NCBI RefSeq assembly: GCF_021919125.1
Contig: NZ_CP083439.1
Span: 2,914,001-2,978,000, forward strand
Source of the DNA: Clavibacter sp. A6099
GTDB taxonomy: Bacteria; Actinomycetota; Actinomycetes; Actinomycetales; Microbacteriaceae
Length of the DNA stretch: 64,000 nt
Direction: 5' to 3'
Position numbers and translations under genes: made by a program
In this document: positions 55,482-64,000 of the stretch, one piece after another
How positions within the stretch are numbered: the stretch's first letter is position 1
Layout: every line of letters starts with the position of its first letter
The notes under the pieces: model-generated
What the model saw: the letters and a program-made list of their open reading frames with translations, nothing else
The model's database searches: none
Told to the model about the DNA's origin: nothing

Positions 55482-56540
55482 TCAGCGCCCGTCGCCCCGC
55501 GGCGCCCCCGCGCTCTCGCGCACCACGAGCCGCGTCGGCACGATGCGGTCGCCCGAGGGCTCGCGGCCGTCGAGCATCTCGAGCAGCACCTGCATCGAGC
55601 GCCGGCCGATCTCGGTGAAGTCCTGGTGCACGGTCGTGAGCGGCGGCCAGAAGGAGCTCGACTCCTCGGTGTCGTCGAAGCCGACCACGCTGATGTCGCC
55701 CGGAACGTCGCGGCCGAGCTCGTGCAGCGCGTGCATGATGCCGAGGGCCATCTGGTCGTTCGCGGCGACGATGCCCGTGATGTCGGTTCGCCGGCCGAGC
55801 TCCGTGCCGATGCGGTAGCCGGACGCCGTGGTCCAGTCGCCCTGCGCGGGATCCTCCGGCTGGAGCCCGGCGTCGACCATCGTCGCGCGCCACTCGGCCG
55901 CGCGCCGGGCCGCCGAGTAGGAGGTGGAGGGACCCGCGACGTGCACGATCGCGGTGTGCCCGAGATCCAGCAGGTGCTGCGTGACGAGCCGCGTGCCCTG
56001 CTCCTGGTCGGTGTCGACGACCACGAACGGGTCGCCCGCGTCGGAGTCGATGATCACGACGGGCAGCCCGACGGGGATGATGACGTCGGCCCGGTCGAGC
56101 ATGTGCGCCTCGATGATGATGACGACCCCGTCGACCGCCTCCTCCTGCAGCCGGCTGAACGCCCCGGCCACCTCGCCCTCGGTGGGATGCGGCACCGGCA
56201 TGAGCGTGATCGTGTACCCGGCGCCGGACGCGGCCGTGACGATCGCGTCGAGCGTGCGCATGTTGCCGAGGGTGGAGAGCGTGAACATGATGATGCCGAT
56301 GCTGCGGAAGCGCCCGGTCTTGAGGGCCCGCGCGGCGCTGTTCGGCCGGTACCCCAGCTCGGCCATCGCGTCCACCACCCGCTGGCGGGTCGAGGCCTCC
56401 ACGTTCTGCGCCCCGTTGGACACCCGGGAGACCGTCTGGGCGGACACGCCGGCGTGCGCGGCGACGTCGGCCATCGACACGGTGCGGCCGCCGGGCGTGC
56501 GCCGACCGCCCGACTTGACGGCCGACGGTGGAGATGTCAT
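55482..56540 (-). CDS. LacI family transcriptional regulator
   Basis: Sugar-responsive repressor of 352 residues. The helix-turn-helix is SMADVAAHAGVSAQTVSRVSN with hinge helix NSAARALKTG; the periplasmic-binding-protein-like core follows (IIIEAHMLDRADVIIPVGLP, GIVAANDQMALGIMHAL, VVGFDDTEESS). ATG 56540 is chosen by family length. It is divergent from a sugar ABC importer operon, and a LacI-type palindrome lies between them, so it most likely represses that operon and itself. Confidence 0.92.
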   Translation of the reverse strand: MTSPPSAVKSGGRRTPGGRTVSMADVAAHAGVSAQTVSRVSNGAQNVEASTRQRVVDAMAELGYRPNSAARALKTGRFRSIGIIMFTLSTLGNMRTLDAIVTAASGAGYTITLMPVPHPTEGEVAGAFSRLQEEAVDGVVIIIEAHMLDRADVIIPVGLPVVIIDSDAGDPFVVVDTDQEQGTRLVTQHLLDLGHTAIVHVAGPSTSYSAARRAAEWRATMVDAGLQPEDPAQGDWTTASGYRIGTELGRRTDITGIVAANDQMALGIMHALHELGRDVPGDISVVGFDDTEESSSFWPPLTTVHQDFTEIGRRSMQVLLEMLDGREPSGDRIVPTRLVVRESAGAPRGDGR

Positions 56541-56558
56541 GGTTGCGAGCATCACAGA

Positions 56559-56572
56559 TGTTTGCGCAAACA
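56559..56572. promoter_or_regulatory. LacI-family operator
   Basis: TGTTTGCGCAAACA is a perfect 14-base palindrome with the central CG typical of LacI/GalR operators. It lies 18 bases upstream of the LacI gene's start and about 75 upstream of the first permease gene. Confidence 0.8.
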
Positions 56573-56649
56573 CCCAATCGCCCCGAAAGGGGTGACGGCC
56601 CTCCCCCGGGGGCTGGATGCGCGGAGATCCCCCGACGAAGTGGAAGCAC

Positions 56650-57591
56650 ATGACGACGATGTCGACCTCGGCCACCCGGCCGAAGGCGCCCGACGCGGCC
56701 CGCCCGAGCGGTCCCCCGATGCGACGCGACAAGCGACGCTGGACCGGACTGGGCTTCGTCGCCCCGTTCCTCGTGGTCTTCCTCGTCGTCCTCATCGCGC
56801 CCGTCGGCTACTCGATCTACCTCAGCCTGTTCCAGGAGCGGATGATCGGCGGCAACTCGTTCGTCGGCATCGCGAACTACACGCAGGCGCTCAACGACCC
56901 GAACTTCTGGGACGCGCTCGGCCGCGTCGCCCTGTTCCTCGTGGTGCAGGTGCCGATCATGCTGTTCATCGCCCTGTTCGCGGCCCTCGCGCTCGACTCG
57001 GCCCGCCTGCACCTCACGGCGTTCTTCCGCATCTCGATCTTCCTGCCCTACGCCGTCCCCGCGGTCGTCGCGGCGCTCATGTGGGGCTTCATCTACGGCA
57101 ACCGCTTCGGCCTCGTCGGCAACGTCGAGCAGGCCACCGGCTGGGACCTGCCCGACCTGCTCTCGCAGAGCTGGATCCTCGCGTCGATCGGCAACATCGT
57201 CACGTGGGAGTTCGTCGGCTACAACATGCTGCTGTTCTACGCGGCCCTCCGCGTCATCTCGCCCGACCTCTACGAGGCCGCCGAGCTCGACGGGGCCGGA
57301 CCGTTCCGCATCATCACCGGCATCAAGCTCCCCGCCATCCGCGGTGCGCTCGTCATCGGCGTGATCTTCTCCATCATCGGCAGCTTCCAGCTCTTCAACG
57401 AGCCGAACATCCTGCAGACGCTGGCGCCGAACGCGATCAGCTCGTACTTCACCCCGAACATGTACGCGTACAACCTGTCCTTCGCGGGACAGCAGTTCAA
57501 CTACTCCGCCGCCATCGCGATCATCATGGGCGTCCTGACGATGGTGGTCGCCTACGTGGTGCAGCTCGTCGGCACCCGGAAGGACAGCTGA
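56650..57591 (+). CDS. sugar ABC importer permease, MalF/UgpA type
   Basis: Inner-membrane permease of 313 residues with six helices. The EAA loop is YEAAELDGAGPFRIITGIKLP, which docks the ATPase. ATG 56650 has GGAAG at good spacing. First gene of a permease-permease-binding protein-GH35 operon controlled by the divergent LacI protein. No dedicated ATPase is present, so a shared MsmK/UgpC-type ATPase elsewhere is expected. Confidence 0.92.
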   Translation: MTTMSTSATRPKAPDAARPSGPPMRRDKRRWTGLGFVAPFLVVFLVVLIAPVGYSIYLSLFQERMIGGNSFVGIANYTQALNDPNFWDALGRVALFLVVQVPIMLFIALFAALALDSARLHLTAFFRISIFLPYAVPAVVAALMWGFIYGNRFGLVGNVEQATGWDLPDLLSQSWILASIGNIVTWEFVGYNMLLFYAALRVISPDLYEAAELDGAGPFRIITGIKLPAIRGALVIGVIFSIIGSFQLFNEPNILQTLAPNAISSYFTPNMYAYNLSFAGQQFNYSAAIAIIMGVLTMVVAYVVQLVGTRKDS

Positions 57592-57593
57592 CC

Positions 57594-58544
57594 GTGTCGA
57601 CCCTCACCGGAACCCCCATCGCCGCGCCCGACGCCGGCACGCCCGTCCGCGACGCCCCGGCGGACAAGACGCCCAAGCGCCGCAGGCGCGCCGGCGCCCC
57701 GCGCGAGCGCCGGAGCATCGTGCTCACGCTCGTCATGGCGCTGCTGCTCATCTACTCCGTCCTCCCCCTCTTCTGGCTCCTGGTCAACTCGACCAAGACG
57801 CAGGACGCGCTGTTCAGCTCGTTCGGCCTCTGGTTCTCGGGCGACTTCGCGCTGTGGGACAACATCCAGGGCGTGCTGACCTACGGCAACGGCGAGTTCG
57901 TCCGCTGGCTCGGCAACACGCTGATCTACGTGGTCGTCGGAGCGGGCGGCGCCACGCTGCTCGCGACCCTCGCGGGCTACGGCCTCGCGAAGTTCGACTT
58001 CCCCGGCAAGAAGATCGTGTTCGCGGTGGTGCTCGGCGCCGTCGCGATCCCCGGCACGGCCCTCGCCGTGCCGACCTTCCTGCTGTTCAGCCAGATGGGC
58101 CTCACGAACACCCCGTGGGCGATCATCCTGCCGTCGCTCATCAGCCCCTTCGGCCTCTACCTCATCTGGACGTACGCGGTCGACTCGGTGCCCGAGGAGA
58201 TCCTCGAGGCGGCCCGGATCGACGGGTCGAGCGAGATCCGCACCTTCTTCACGATCAGCCTGCGGCTCCTCAGCCCCGGCCTCATCACGGTGCTGCTGTT
58301 CTCGATCGTCGCGACCTGGAACAACTACTTCCTGCCCCTGATCATGCTGAGCGACTCCCGCTGGTACCCCCTCACGGTGGGCCTCAACCAGTGGAACGCG
58401 CAGTCCACCACCGTGGGCGGCCAGCCGATCTACAACCTCGTCATCACGGGCTCGTTCCTCGCGATCATCCCGATCGTGATCGCGTTCCTCTTCCTCCAGC
58501 GCTACTGGCAGTCCGGCCTCTCGGCCGGCGGCGTCAAGGCGTAG
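57594..58544 (+). CDS. sugar ABC importer permease, MalG/UgpE type
   Basis: Second permease, 316 residues, from GTG 57594, two bases after the previous stop. After a basic N-terminus there are six helices; the EAA loop reads EILEAARIDGSSEIRTFFTI. It forms the heterodimeric channel with the upstream permease for uptake of a galactoside or other oligosaccharide. Confidence 0.92.
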   Translation: MSTLTGTPIAAPDAGTPVRDAPADKTPKRRRRAGAPRERRSIVLTLVMALLLIYSVLPLFWLLVNSTKTQDALFSSFGLWFSGDFALWDNIQGVLTYGNGEFVRWLGNTLIYVVVGAGGATLLATLAGYGLAKFDFPGKKIVFAVVLGAVAIPGTALAVPTFLLFSQMGLTNTPWAIILPSLISPFGLYLIWTYAVDSVPEEILEAARIDGSSEIRTFFTISLRLLSPGLITVLLFSIVATWNNYFLPLIMLSDSRWYPLTVGLNQWNAQSTTVGGQPIYNLVITGSFLAIIPIVIAFLFLQRYWQSGLSAGGVKA

Positions 58545-58605
58545 CGCCCTCCGACAGCACCTCCGCACCTCCCCTCACCACCACGAAGAAGTGAAAGGCA
58601 CCACC

Positions 58606-59958
58606 ATGTCCATCTCGTTCCCCCGCAGGGCGAAGCGCGCAATCGCGCTCGGCCTCGGCATCGTCCTCGCGGGCTCCCTCGCGGCGTGCTCGTCCGGATC
58701 GGGCGGCGCCAGCGCCGACACCGCCTCCGCCGACGACCTCGCGAAGGCCCTCGACACGCAGTCCTCCATCACCGTCTGGGGCTGGGCCCCCGCGATCAAG
58801 CCGATCGCCGAGGCGTTCGAGAAGGAGCACCCGAAGATCACGGTCGACGTGCAGAACGTCGGCACCGGCGCCGACCAGTACACGAAGCTCCAGAACGCCA
58901 TCAAGGCGGGCAAGGGCGCTCCCGACGTGGCGCAGGTCGAGTACTTCGCGATCCCGCAGTTCGCGCTCGGCAAGTCCCTCGCCGACCTCTCGGGCTACGG
59001 CTACACGGACCTCAAGGACCAGTTCACGGCGTCCACCTGGAACGCGGTCACCGAGGGCGACGCCCTCTACGCGCTGCCGCAGGACTCGGGCCCCATGGCG
59101 ATGTTCTACCGCCAGGACATCTTCGACAAGTACCAGATCGCCGTCCCCACCACGTGGGACGAGTACGTGGCCGCCGCGGAGAAGATGCACTCCGCCGACC
59201 CGAACCAGTACATCACCAGCGACTCCGGCGACGCCGGCTTCACCACGAGCATGATCTGGCAGGCCGGCGGCCACCCCTACAAGGTCGACGGCGACAAGGT
59301 CACCATCGACATGCAGGACGCGGGCGCCAAGAAGTACACGGCCATGTGGAACCAGCTCGTCGCCAACGGCTCGCTCGCCCAGACCCCCGGCTGGACCGAC
59401 GAGTGGTTCCGCGGCCTCGGCGACGGATCCATCGCCACGCTGATCACCGGCGCCTGGATGCCCGGCAACCTCGAGGCGCAGGCCACCGAGGGCTCCGGCC
59501 AGTGGCGCGTCGCCCCCATGCCGCAGTACACCGCGGGTGACACCGCGACCGCGGAGAGCGGCGGATCCTCCATCGCCGTCATGCAGCAGTCCCAGAACAA
59601 GCTCGTCGCGGCGGAGTTCGCGAAGTTCACGACGGCCGACGAGCAGGGTCGCCAGATCTCGTTCGACGCCGGCGGATTCCCCTCCACCACGGCGGACCTG
59701 AACAGCCCCGAGTTCCTCGGCGAGACCCCCGAGTACTTCGGCGGCCAGAAGATCAACGAGGTGCTCAGCGCGGCCTCGAAGGAGGTCGTCCCGGACTGGC
59801 AGTACCTGCCCTTCCAGGTCTACACGAACAGCATCTTCAGCGACTCGGCCTCGGCCGCGTACTCCAACGGCACGTCGCTCGACCCCGTCCTCGAGGCGTG
59901 GGGCAAGGCGGCCGCCGAGTACGGCCAGCAGCAGGGCTTCACCGTCGACGTGAAGTAG
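58606..59958 (+). CDS. sugar ABC importer substrate-binding lipoprotein
   Basis: Extracellular solute-binding protein (family 1) of 450 residues anchored at Cys28 in the lipobox LAAC. ITVWGWAPAIKPIAEAFEKE, GKGAPDVAQVEYF and ALPQDSGPMAMFYRQDIF are typical of MalE/UgpB-type oligosaccharide binders. ATG 58606 follows GAAAGG. A long hairpin lies just behind the gene, which would raise its mRNA over that of the next gene. Confidence 0.92.
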   Translation: MSISFPRRAKRAIALGLGIVLAGSLAACSSGSGGASADTASADDLAKALDTQSSITVWGWAPAIKPIAEAFEKEHPKITVDVQNVGTGADQYTKLQNAIKAGKGAPDVAQVEYFAIPQFALGKSLADLSGYGYTDLKDQFTASTWNAVTEGDALYALPQDSGPMAMFYRQDIFDKYQIAVPTTWDEYVAAAEKMHSADPNQYITSDSGDAGFTTSMIWQAGGHPYKVDGDKVTIDMQDAGAKKYTAMWNQLVANGSLAQTPGWTDEWFRGLGDGSIATLITGAWMPGNLEAQATEGSGQWRVAPMPQYTAGDTATAESGGSSIAVMQQSQNKLVAAEFAKFTTADEQGRQISFDAGGFPSTTADLNSPEFLGETPEYFGGQKINEVLSAASKEVVPDWQYLPFQVYTNSIFSDSASAAYSNGTSLDPVLEAWGKAAAEYGQQQGFTVDVK

Positions 59959-59974
59959 CACCACCGATCGACCC

Positions 59975-60008
59975 GAGGGGAGGTGCGACGCGAGTCGCGC
60001 CTCCCCTC
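59975..60008 (+). terminator. intra-operon hairpin after the binding-protein gene
   Basis: Fifteen-base arms (59975-59989 and 59994-60008), paired throughout with one G-U pair, enclose a GCGA tetraloop between the binding-protein and beta-galactosidase genes. It probably acts as a partial terminator or 3' mRNA stabiliser within the operon. Confidence 0.65.
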
Positions 60009-60039
60009 TCCCATGCCCTCCCTCACGCAAGGACACGAC

Positions 60040-61839
60040 ATGACCGGCCTCCCCGCCTCCAGCACCCGCTTCCGCATCGGCGCCGACGACTTCGAGCTCG
60101 ACGGCCGCCCGCACCGCGTCATCGCGGGCGCGCTCCACTACTTCCGCGTGCACCCGGACCAGTGGGCCGACCGGATCCGCAAGGCCCGGCTCATGGGGCT
60201 CGACACCATCGAGACGTACGTCGCCTGGAACGCGCACTCCCCCGAGCGCGGCGCCTTCGACACGAGCGCCGGCCTCGACCTCGGCCGCTTCCTCGACCTC
60301 GTGCACGCGGAGGGCATGCACGCGATCGTGCGCCCGGGCCCGTACATCTGCGCCGAGTGGGACGGCGGCGGGCTGCCGGGCTGGCTGTTCGAGGATCCCG
60401 CGGTGGGCGTGCGCCGTAGCGAGCCGCTCTACCTCGCGGCCGTCGACGAGTTCCTCCGCCGCGTGTACGAGATCGTCGCGCCGCGGCAGATCGACATGGG
60501 CGGGCCCGTGATCCTCGTGCAGATCGAGAACGAGTACGGCGCGTACGGCGACGACGCCGACTACCTCCGCCACCTCGTCGACCTCACGCGCGAGTCCGGC
60601 ATCATCGTGCCGCTGACGACCGTCGACCAGCCGACCGACGAGATGCTCTCCCGCGGCAGCCTCGACGAGCTGCACCGCACGGGATCCTTCGGCTCGCGCG
60701 CCACCGAGCGCCTCGCGACGCTGCGCCGCCACCAGCCCACCGGCCCGCTCATGTGCAGCGAGTTCTGGGACGGCTGGTTCGACCACTGGGGCGAGCACCA
60801 CCACACGACCTCCGCGGCCGACGCCGCCGCCGAGCTCGACGCGCTGCTCGCCGCGGGCGCGTCCGTGAACATCTACATGTTCCACGGCGGCACGAACTTC
60901 GGCTTCACGAACGGCGCCAACCACAAGGGCACGTACCAGTCGCACGTCACCTCGTACGACTACGACGCCCCGCTGGACGAGACCGGATCCCCCACACCCA
61001 AGTTCTTCGCGTTCCGCGACGTCATCGCGCGCTACCGGGACGTGCCCGACGAGGGGCTCGCGGCGCGCGGCGACGCGCCCGCGTTCGAGGTCGCGTTCGA
61101 CGCGGCCGTGCCGCTGGCCGACCTGGTGCCGGACGACCCCGCGGCCTGGCGCGCGACCGACGCCGTGCCGTCGATGGATCAGCTCGGCGTCTTCCGCGGG
61201 TTCGCGCTGCACCGGGTGGAGCTGCCGGCGTCGACCCGCACGCGCGTGCTCGCGTTCGGCGAGGTGCGCGACCGGGCCGTCGTCTCGGTCGACGGCGTGC
61301 GGATCGGCGTGATCCAGCGCGACCAGCACGAGACCGCGATCGCGGTGCCGCCCGGCCGGATCCTCGAGGTGCTCGTGGAGGACCAGGGGCGCGTCAACTA
61401 CGGCGTGCGGATCGGCGAGGCGAAGGGTCTCATCGGGCCGGCGACGCTCGACGGCGAGGAGCTCACGGGGTGGGCGAGCGTGCCGCTGGACCTGGACGCG
61501 ATGGCCGCTGCCGTCTCTTCCGCTGCGTCCTTCGCCGGGGCCCCCGTCGCGGAGCCGGTCCGCTTCCTCGACGGACCCGTGCTCGCGCACGCGTCCTTCG
61601 ACATGGACGCGCCCGCCGACCTCTTCCTCGACACGCGCTCCTGGGGCAAGGGCGTCGCCTTCGTCAACGGCTTCGCGCTGGGTCGCTACTGGACCCGCGG
61701 GCCGCAGCACACGCTCTACGTGCCGGGCGCCCAGCTGCGCGCGGGCCGCAACGACCTGGTCGTGTTCGAGACGGGCGCGGCGGCGGATCCGGTCGTGGCG
61801 TTCCTGGCGCAGCCGGAGCTGGGGCACCTGGAGTCGTGA
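60040..61839 (+). CDS. beta-galactosidase, GH35
   Basis: Glycosidase of 599 residues that removes terminal beta-galactose. The barrel has IAGALHYFRVHPDQWADRI and GMHAIVRPGPYICAEWD. Acid/base is Glu165 in QIENEYGAYG and nucleophile Glu241 in CSEFWDGWFDHWG. Two jelly-roll-like domains follow, as in short bacterial GH35 enzymes. No signal peptide, so it cuts galactosides imported by the preceding ABC system. ATG 60040 follows AAGGA. Confidence 0.93.
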   Translation: MTGLPASSTRFRIGADDFELDGRPHRVIAGALHYFRVHPDQWADRIRKARLMGLDTIETYVAWNAHSPERGAFDTSAGLDLGRFLDLVHAEGMHAIVRPGPYICAEWDGGGLPGWLFEDPAVGVRRSEPLYLAAVDEFLRRVYEIVAPRQIDMGGPVILVQIENEYGAYGDDADYLRHLVDLTRESGIIVPLTTVDQPTDEMLSRGSLDELHRTGSFGSRATERLATLRRHQPTGPLMCSEFWDGWFDHWGEHHHTTSAADAAAELDALLAAGASVNIYMFHGGTNFGFTNGANHKGTYQSHVTSYDYDAPLDETGSPTPKFFAFRDVIARYRDVPDEGLAARGDAPAFEVAFDAAVPLADLVPDDPAAWRATDAVPSMDQLGVFRGFALHRVELPASTRTRVLAFGEVRDRAVVSVDGVRIGVIQRDQHETAIAVPPGRILEVLVEDQGRVNYGVRIGEAKGLIGPATLDGEELTGWASVPLDLDAMAAAVSSAASFAGAPVAEPVRFLDGPVLAHASFDMDAPADLFLDTRSWGKGVAFVNGFALGRYWTRGPQHTLYVPGAQLRAGRNDLVVFETGAAADPVVAFLAQPELGHLES

Positions 61840-61880
61840 TCCGCGCCTCCGTGTGAGGGACAGGGGAAGTGGGTACGGGC

Positions 61881-61907
61881 CGGGTGGCGCGCGAGCGCCC
61901 CCACCCG
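61881..61907 (+). terminator. hairpin terminator after the GH35 gene
   Basis: CGGGTGGCGC, loop GCGA and the complement with a two-base bulge form a GC-rich stem between the GH35 and aldehyde dehydrogenase genes. It probably ends the sugar operon. Confidence 0.5.
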
Positions 61908-61944
61908 CGGATCCCCGCGGGCCGCCGACCCCGCGAGGAGACCC

Positions 61945-63435
61945 GTGACCACCGACACCGCACTCGACATCGACGGCCTCATCGACCCCGAGGATGCCGA
62001 GGCCGGGCCCGGGACGCTGCGGATCACGGATCCGCGCGACGGCTCGCTCGTGGGCGACATCGACGCGTCGACGCCCGACGAGGTCGACGCCGCCGTGCGC
62101 CGGTCGGTGGAGGCGTCCACCGCATGGGCCGCGACGCCGCCCGCCCAGCGCGGCCAGGCCGTGCGCCGGGCCGCCCACGCGCTCGCCGAGCGCGCCGAGG
62201 AGCTCGCCGAGCTCAACGCGCGCGAGACCGGCAAGCCGATCGGCGACGCGCGCGGCGGGGTCGGCGCGGGCGTCGACACGCTGCTCCAGTACTCCGAGCT
62301 CGGACCGGTGCACCGCGGGAAGAGCCTGCTCGGCACGCTCCCGAACGTCGACTTCTCGGTGCCGCGACCGCGCGGCGTCACGGTCGCGCTCACGCCGTGG
62401 AACGACCCGGTCGCGGTGGCCGCGGGGATCATCGGCGCGGCGCTCGTGATGGGCAACACCGTGATCCACAAGCCGAGCGAGCGCTGCCCGCACATTGGCG
62501 AGCTGCTCGGCCGGATCCTCGCCGAGGCCCTGCCCGACGGCGTGCTCGTCTCCGTGGTCGGCGGCGGCGACGTCGGCGACCGGCTCGTCGCGCACGAGGG
62601 CACGCGCGTGGTCGCGCACGTCGGATCCACCGCGGCGGGCGAGGCGATCGCGCGCCGGGCCGCCGGCACCCCCACCCACGTCATCCGCGAGAACGGCGGC
62701 AACGACCCGCTCCTCGTCGACGCGGGCGTCGATCCCGCATGGGCCGCCGCGCAGGCCGCCCTCGGATCCTTCGCCAACGCCGGCCAGATCTGCACCTCGG
62801 TCGAGCGGATCTACGTGCACCGCGACATCGCCGACCGCTTCACCGCGGCGCTCGTCGCGGAGGCCGAGCGCTGGAACTCCTCCGGCGACCTCGGCCCGCT
62901 GGTCGACGAGCGCATGCGCGACGCCGTGCACGAGCAGGTCGCGGAGGCGCTCACCGAGGGCGCCCGCGCGCTCGTCGGCGGCCGCGTGCCCGACGGCCCC
63001 GGATCCCGCTACCCCGCCACCGTGCTCGTGGACTGCACCGCCGACATGACCGTCATGAGCGCGGAGACCTTCGGCCCGGTCGCGGCCGTGCAGGTCGTCG
63101 CGGACTTCGACGAGGCGCTCGCCCGCGCATCCGACGACCGCTACGGCCTCGCCGCGAGCGTGCTCACGGGGTCGATGGAGCACGCGCAGCGCGCCGCGGC
63201 CGAGCTGCCCGTCGGCACGATCAAGGTCAACGGCGTCTTCGGCGGCGCGCCCGGCGGCGCCGCGCAGCCCCGCGGCCGCAGCGGATCCGGCTTCGGCTAC
63301 GGCCCCGAGCTCCTCGACGAGATGAGCACCACGACCGTCGTGCACCTCGGGCTGCCCGTGCTCGACGCGGGCGCGGTCACCCCGGCCGAGGACGCGTCCG
63401 GCTCGGTCAGCACCGACGCGGGAGATGCCCGATGA
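61945..63435 (+). CDS. aldehyde dehydrogenase family protein
   Basis: NAD(P)-dependent aldehyde dehydrogenase of 496 residues. TPWNDPVAVAAG, the catalytic Cys in FANAGQICTSVERIYVHRD and AETFGPVAAVQV are as expected. The usual ELGGKSP around the general-base Glu is ENGGNDP, keeping the Glu but changing its surroundings. GTG 61945 follows GAGGAGA. The last codons overlap the next gene's ATG by 4 bases, tying it to a heptose-kinase-like protein. The substrate is unknown; a sugar aldehyde is possible. Confidence 0.88.
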   Translation: MTTDTALDIDGLIDPEDAEAGPGTLRITDPRDGSLVGDIDASTPDEVDAAVRRSVEASTAWAATPPAQRGQAVRRAAHALAERAEELAELNARETGKPIGDARGGVGAGVDTLLQYSELGPVHRGKSLLGTLPNVDFSVPRPRGVTVALTPWNDPVAVAAGIIGAALVMGNTVIHKPSERCPHIGELLGRILAEALPDGVLVSVVGGGDVGDRLVAHEGTRVVAHVGSTAAGEAIARRAAGTPTHVIRENGGNDPLLVDAGVDPAWAAAQAALGSFANAGQICTSVERIYVHRDIADRFTAALVAEAERWNSSGDLGPLVDERMRDAVHEQVAEALTEGARALVGGRVPDGPGSRYPATVLVDCTADMTVMSAETFGPVAAVQVVADFDEALARASDDRYGLAASVLTGSMEHAQRAAAELPVGTIKVNGVFGGAPGGAAQPRGRSGSGFGYGPELLDEMSTTTVVHLGLPVLDAGAVTPAEDASGSVSTDAGDAR

Positions 63436-64000
63436 CCAGCGAGCTGCGCGGGATCATCGGCCTCCTCGCCGAGCGCCGACCCACCGTGACGGTCATCGGC
63501 GACGTCATCCTCGACGAGTGGTGGCGCGGCCACAGCGACCGGATGACCCGCGAGGCGCCGGCGCCCGTCGTGGACGTGACCGAGCGGATCCAGTCGCTCG
63601 GCGGAGCCGCGAACACCGCCGTGAACCTCGCGAGCCTCGGCGGCACCGTGCGCATGGTGGGCCTCGTCGGCCAGGACGCCGCGGGCGACCGCGTGCGCGA
63701 CCTGCTGCTGGCCGCCGGCGTCGACGTATCCGGCCTCGTGCACTCGCCGCGCCTGCGCACCACCACGAAGACGCGCATCGTGGGCGACGACCAGGTGATC
63801 GTGCGGGTCGACGACGTGCACCGCGGATCCATCCACCGCGACGACGCGCGCGCCCTTGCCCGCGCCGCGCTCGAGGCGACCGCGGGCGTCGACGCCGAGA
63901 TCGTGTCCGACTACGGCACCGGCACGCTGCACGGCGTGGTGCTCGAGTCCCTCGCCGCGCGTGCGAGCCGCCCCGGCCTGACGGTGGTGGATGCGCACGA
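63432..64000 (+). CDS. second HldE/RfaE-type heptose kinase (C-terminus beyond window)
   Basis: The frame from ATG 63432 is open to the window edge, giving about 189 residues. It is the N-terminal part of a PfkB-family kinase of the RfaE domain I type: TVIGDVILDEWWRG, SLGGAANTAVNLASLGG, RTTTKTRIVGDDQ with RVDD, and EIVSDYGTGTL are close to HldE heptose-7-phosphate kinases. Whether the adenylyltransferase half follows cannot be seen. It is a second copy of this function within 16 kb. Confidence 0.85.
   Translation, partial: MTSELRGIIGLLAERRPTVTVIGDVILDEWWRGHSDRMTREAPAPVVDVTERIQSLGGAANTAVNLASLGGTVRMVGLVGQDAAGDRVRDLLLAAGVDVSGLVHSPRLRTTTKTRIVGDDQVIVRVDDVHRGSIHRDDARALARAALEATAGVDAEIVSDYGTGTLHGVVLESLAARASRPGLTVVDAH

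Noticed and set aside
1-64000. CRISPR arrays, tRNA genes, rRNA genes, insertion sequences
   Set aside because: No repeat-spacer pattern, tRNA-like clover-leaf or transposase was seen on either strand.

Overview
This window comes from a high-GC actinobacterium. Codon use, the gene families and the very frequent hexamer GGATCC inside coding regions point to Microbacteriaceae, most likely Clavibacter or a close relative. The genus is an inference from composition and gene content, because the window holds no rRNA or other marker gene. No tRNA, rRNA, CRISPR array, transposase or integrase was found.

Layout. 0-9 kb: an amino-acid permease (cut by the window edge), a SigB/SigF-type sigma factor, a GAF-ANTAR regulator, a lipoprotein, a PspC protein, a secreted amidase, a secreted acid phosphatase with a sortase signal, and a small secreted/membrane protein pair of lower GC. 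9-14.8 kb: a serine hydrolase, small membrane proteins, a nitroreductase, and a divergent sugar-catabolic set (Gfo/Idh/MocA oxidoreductase, ThuA-like protein, TIM-barrel isomerase). 14.85-18.5 kb: a low-GC island with two overlapping reverse transcriptase genes, read here as a DRT type 3 (Drt3a + Drt3b) anti-phage system. It is followed by a strongly structured stretch that carries ACACAC, a candidate for the system's template RNA. 18.6-22.9 kb: an ABC exporter, a ferritin-like protein, a GlsB/YeaQ protein and a LuxR-type response regulator. 22.9-24.07 kb: a second low-GC insert with one probable HEPN-domain gene, bounded by two 217-bp direct repeats of the response regulator's 3' end; a short ParD-like antitoxin remnant lies just beyond it.

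24.6-36.8 kb: an S66 peptidase, two poorly known proteins, a family 9 glycosyltransferase, and a four-gene overlapping operon of two large FtsX-type permeases and two ATPases. 36.8-42.7 kb: a DedA protein, a class A beta-lactamase lipoprotein, a divergent TetR/GNAT pair with a perfect palindromic operator, an OhrR-type regulator, an EEP-family phosphodiesterase and a membrane protein. 42.8-49.6 kb: a tightly overlapping operon for nucleotide-activated heptose and its transfer: GmhB fused to GT9, a glycosyltransferase, GT4 fused to a GmhA-like isomerase, HldE, then an SDR. 50.2-54.2 kb: two tandem GH26-like secreted glycosidases and a secreted alpha/beta hydrolase. 54.3-61.8 kb: another GT9 enzyme, then a LacI regulator divergent from an ABC sugar importer with a GH35 beta-galactosidase, with a clear LacI operator and an internal hairpin after the binding-protein gene. 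61.9-64 kb: an aldehyde dehydrogenase overlapping a second HldE-type kinase that runs off the window.

The most interesting material is the two low-GC defence-like inserts, each placed just after a host stop codon, and the Gram-positive heptose cluster with its unusual domain fusions.
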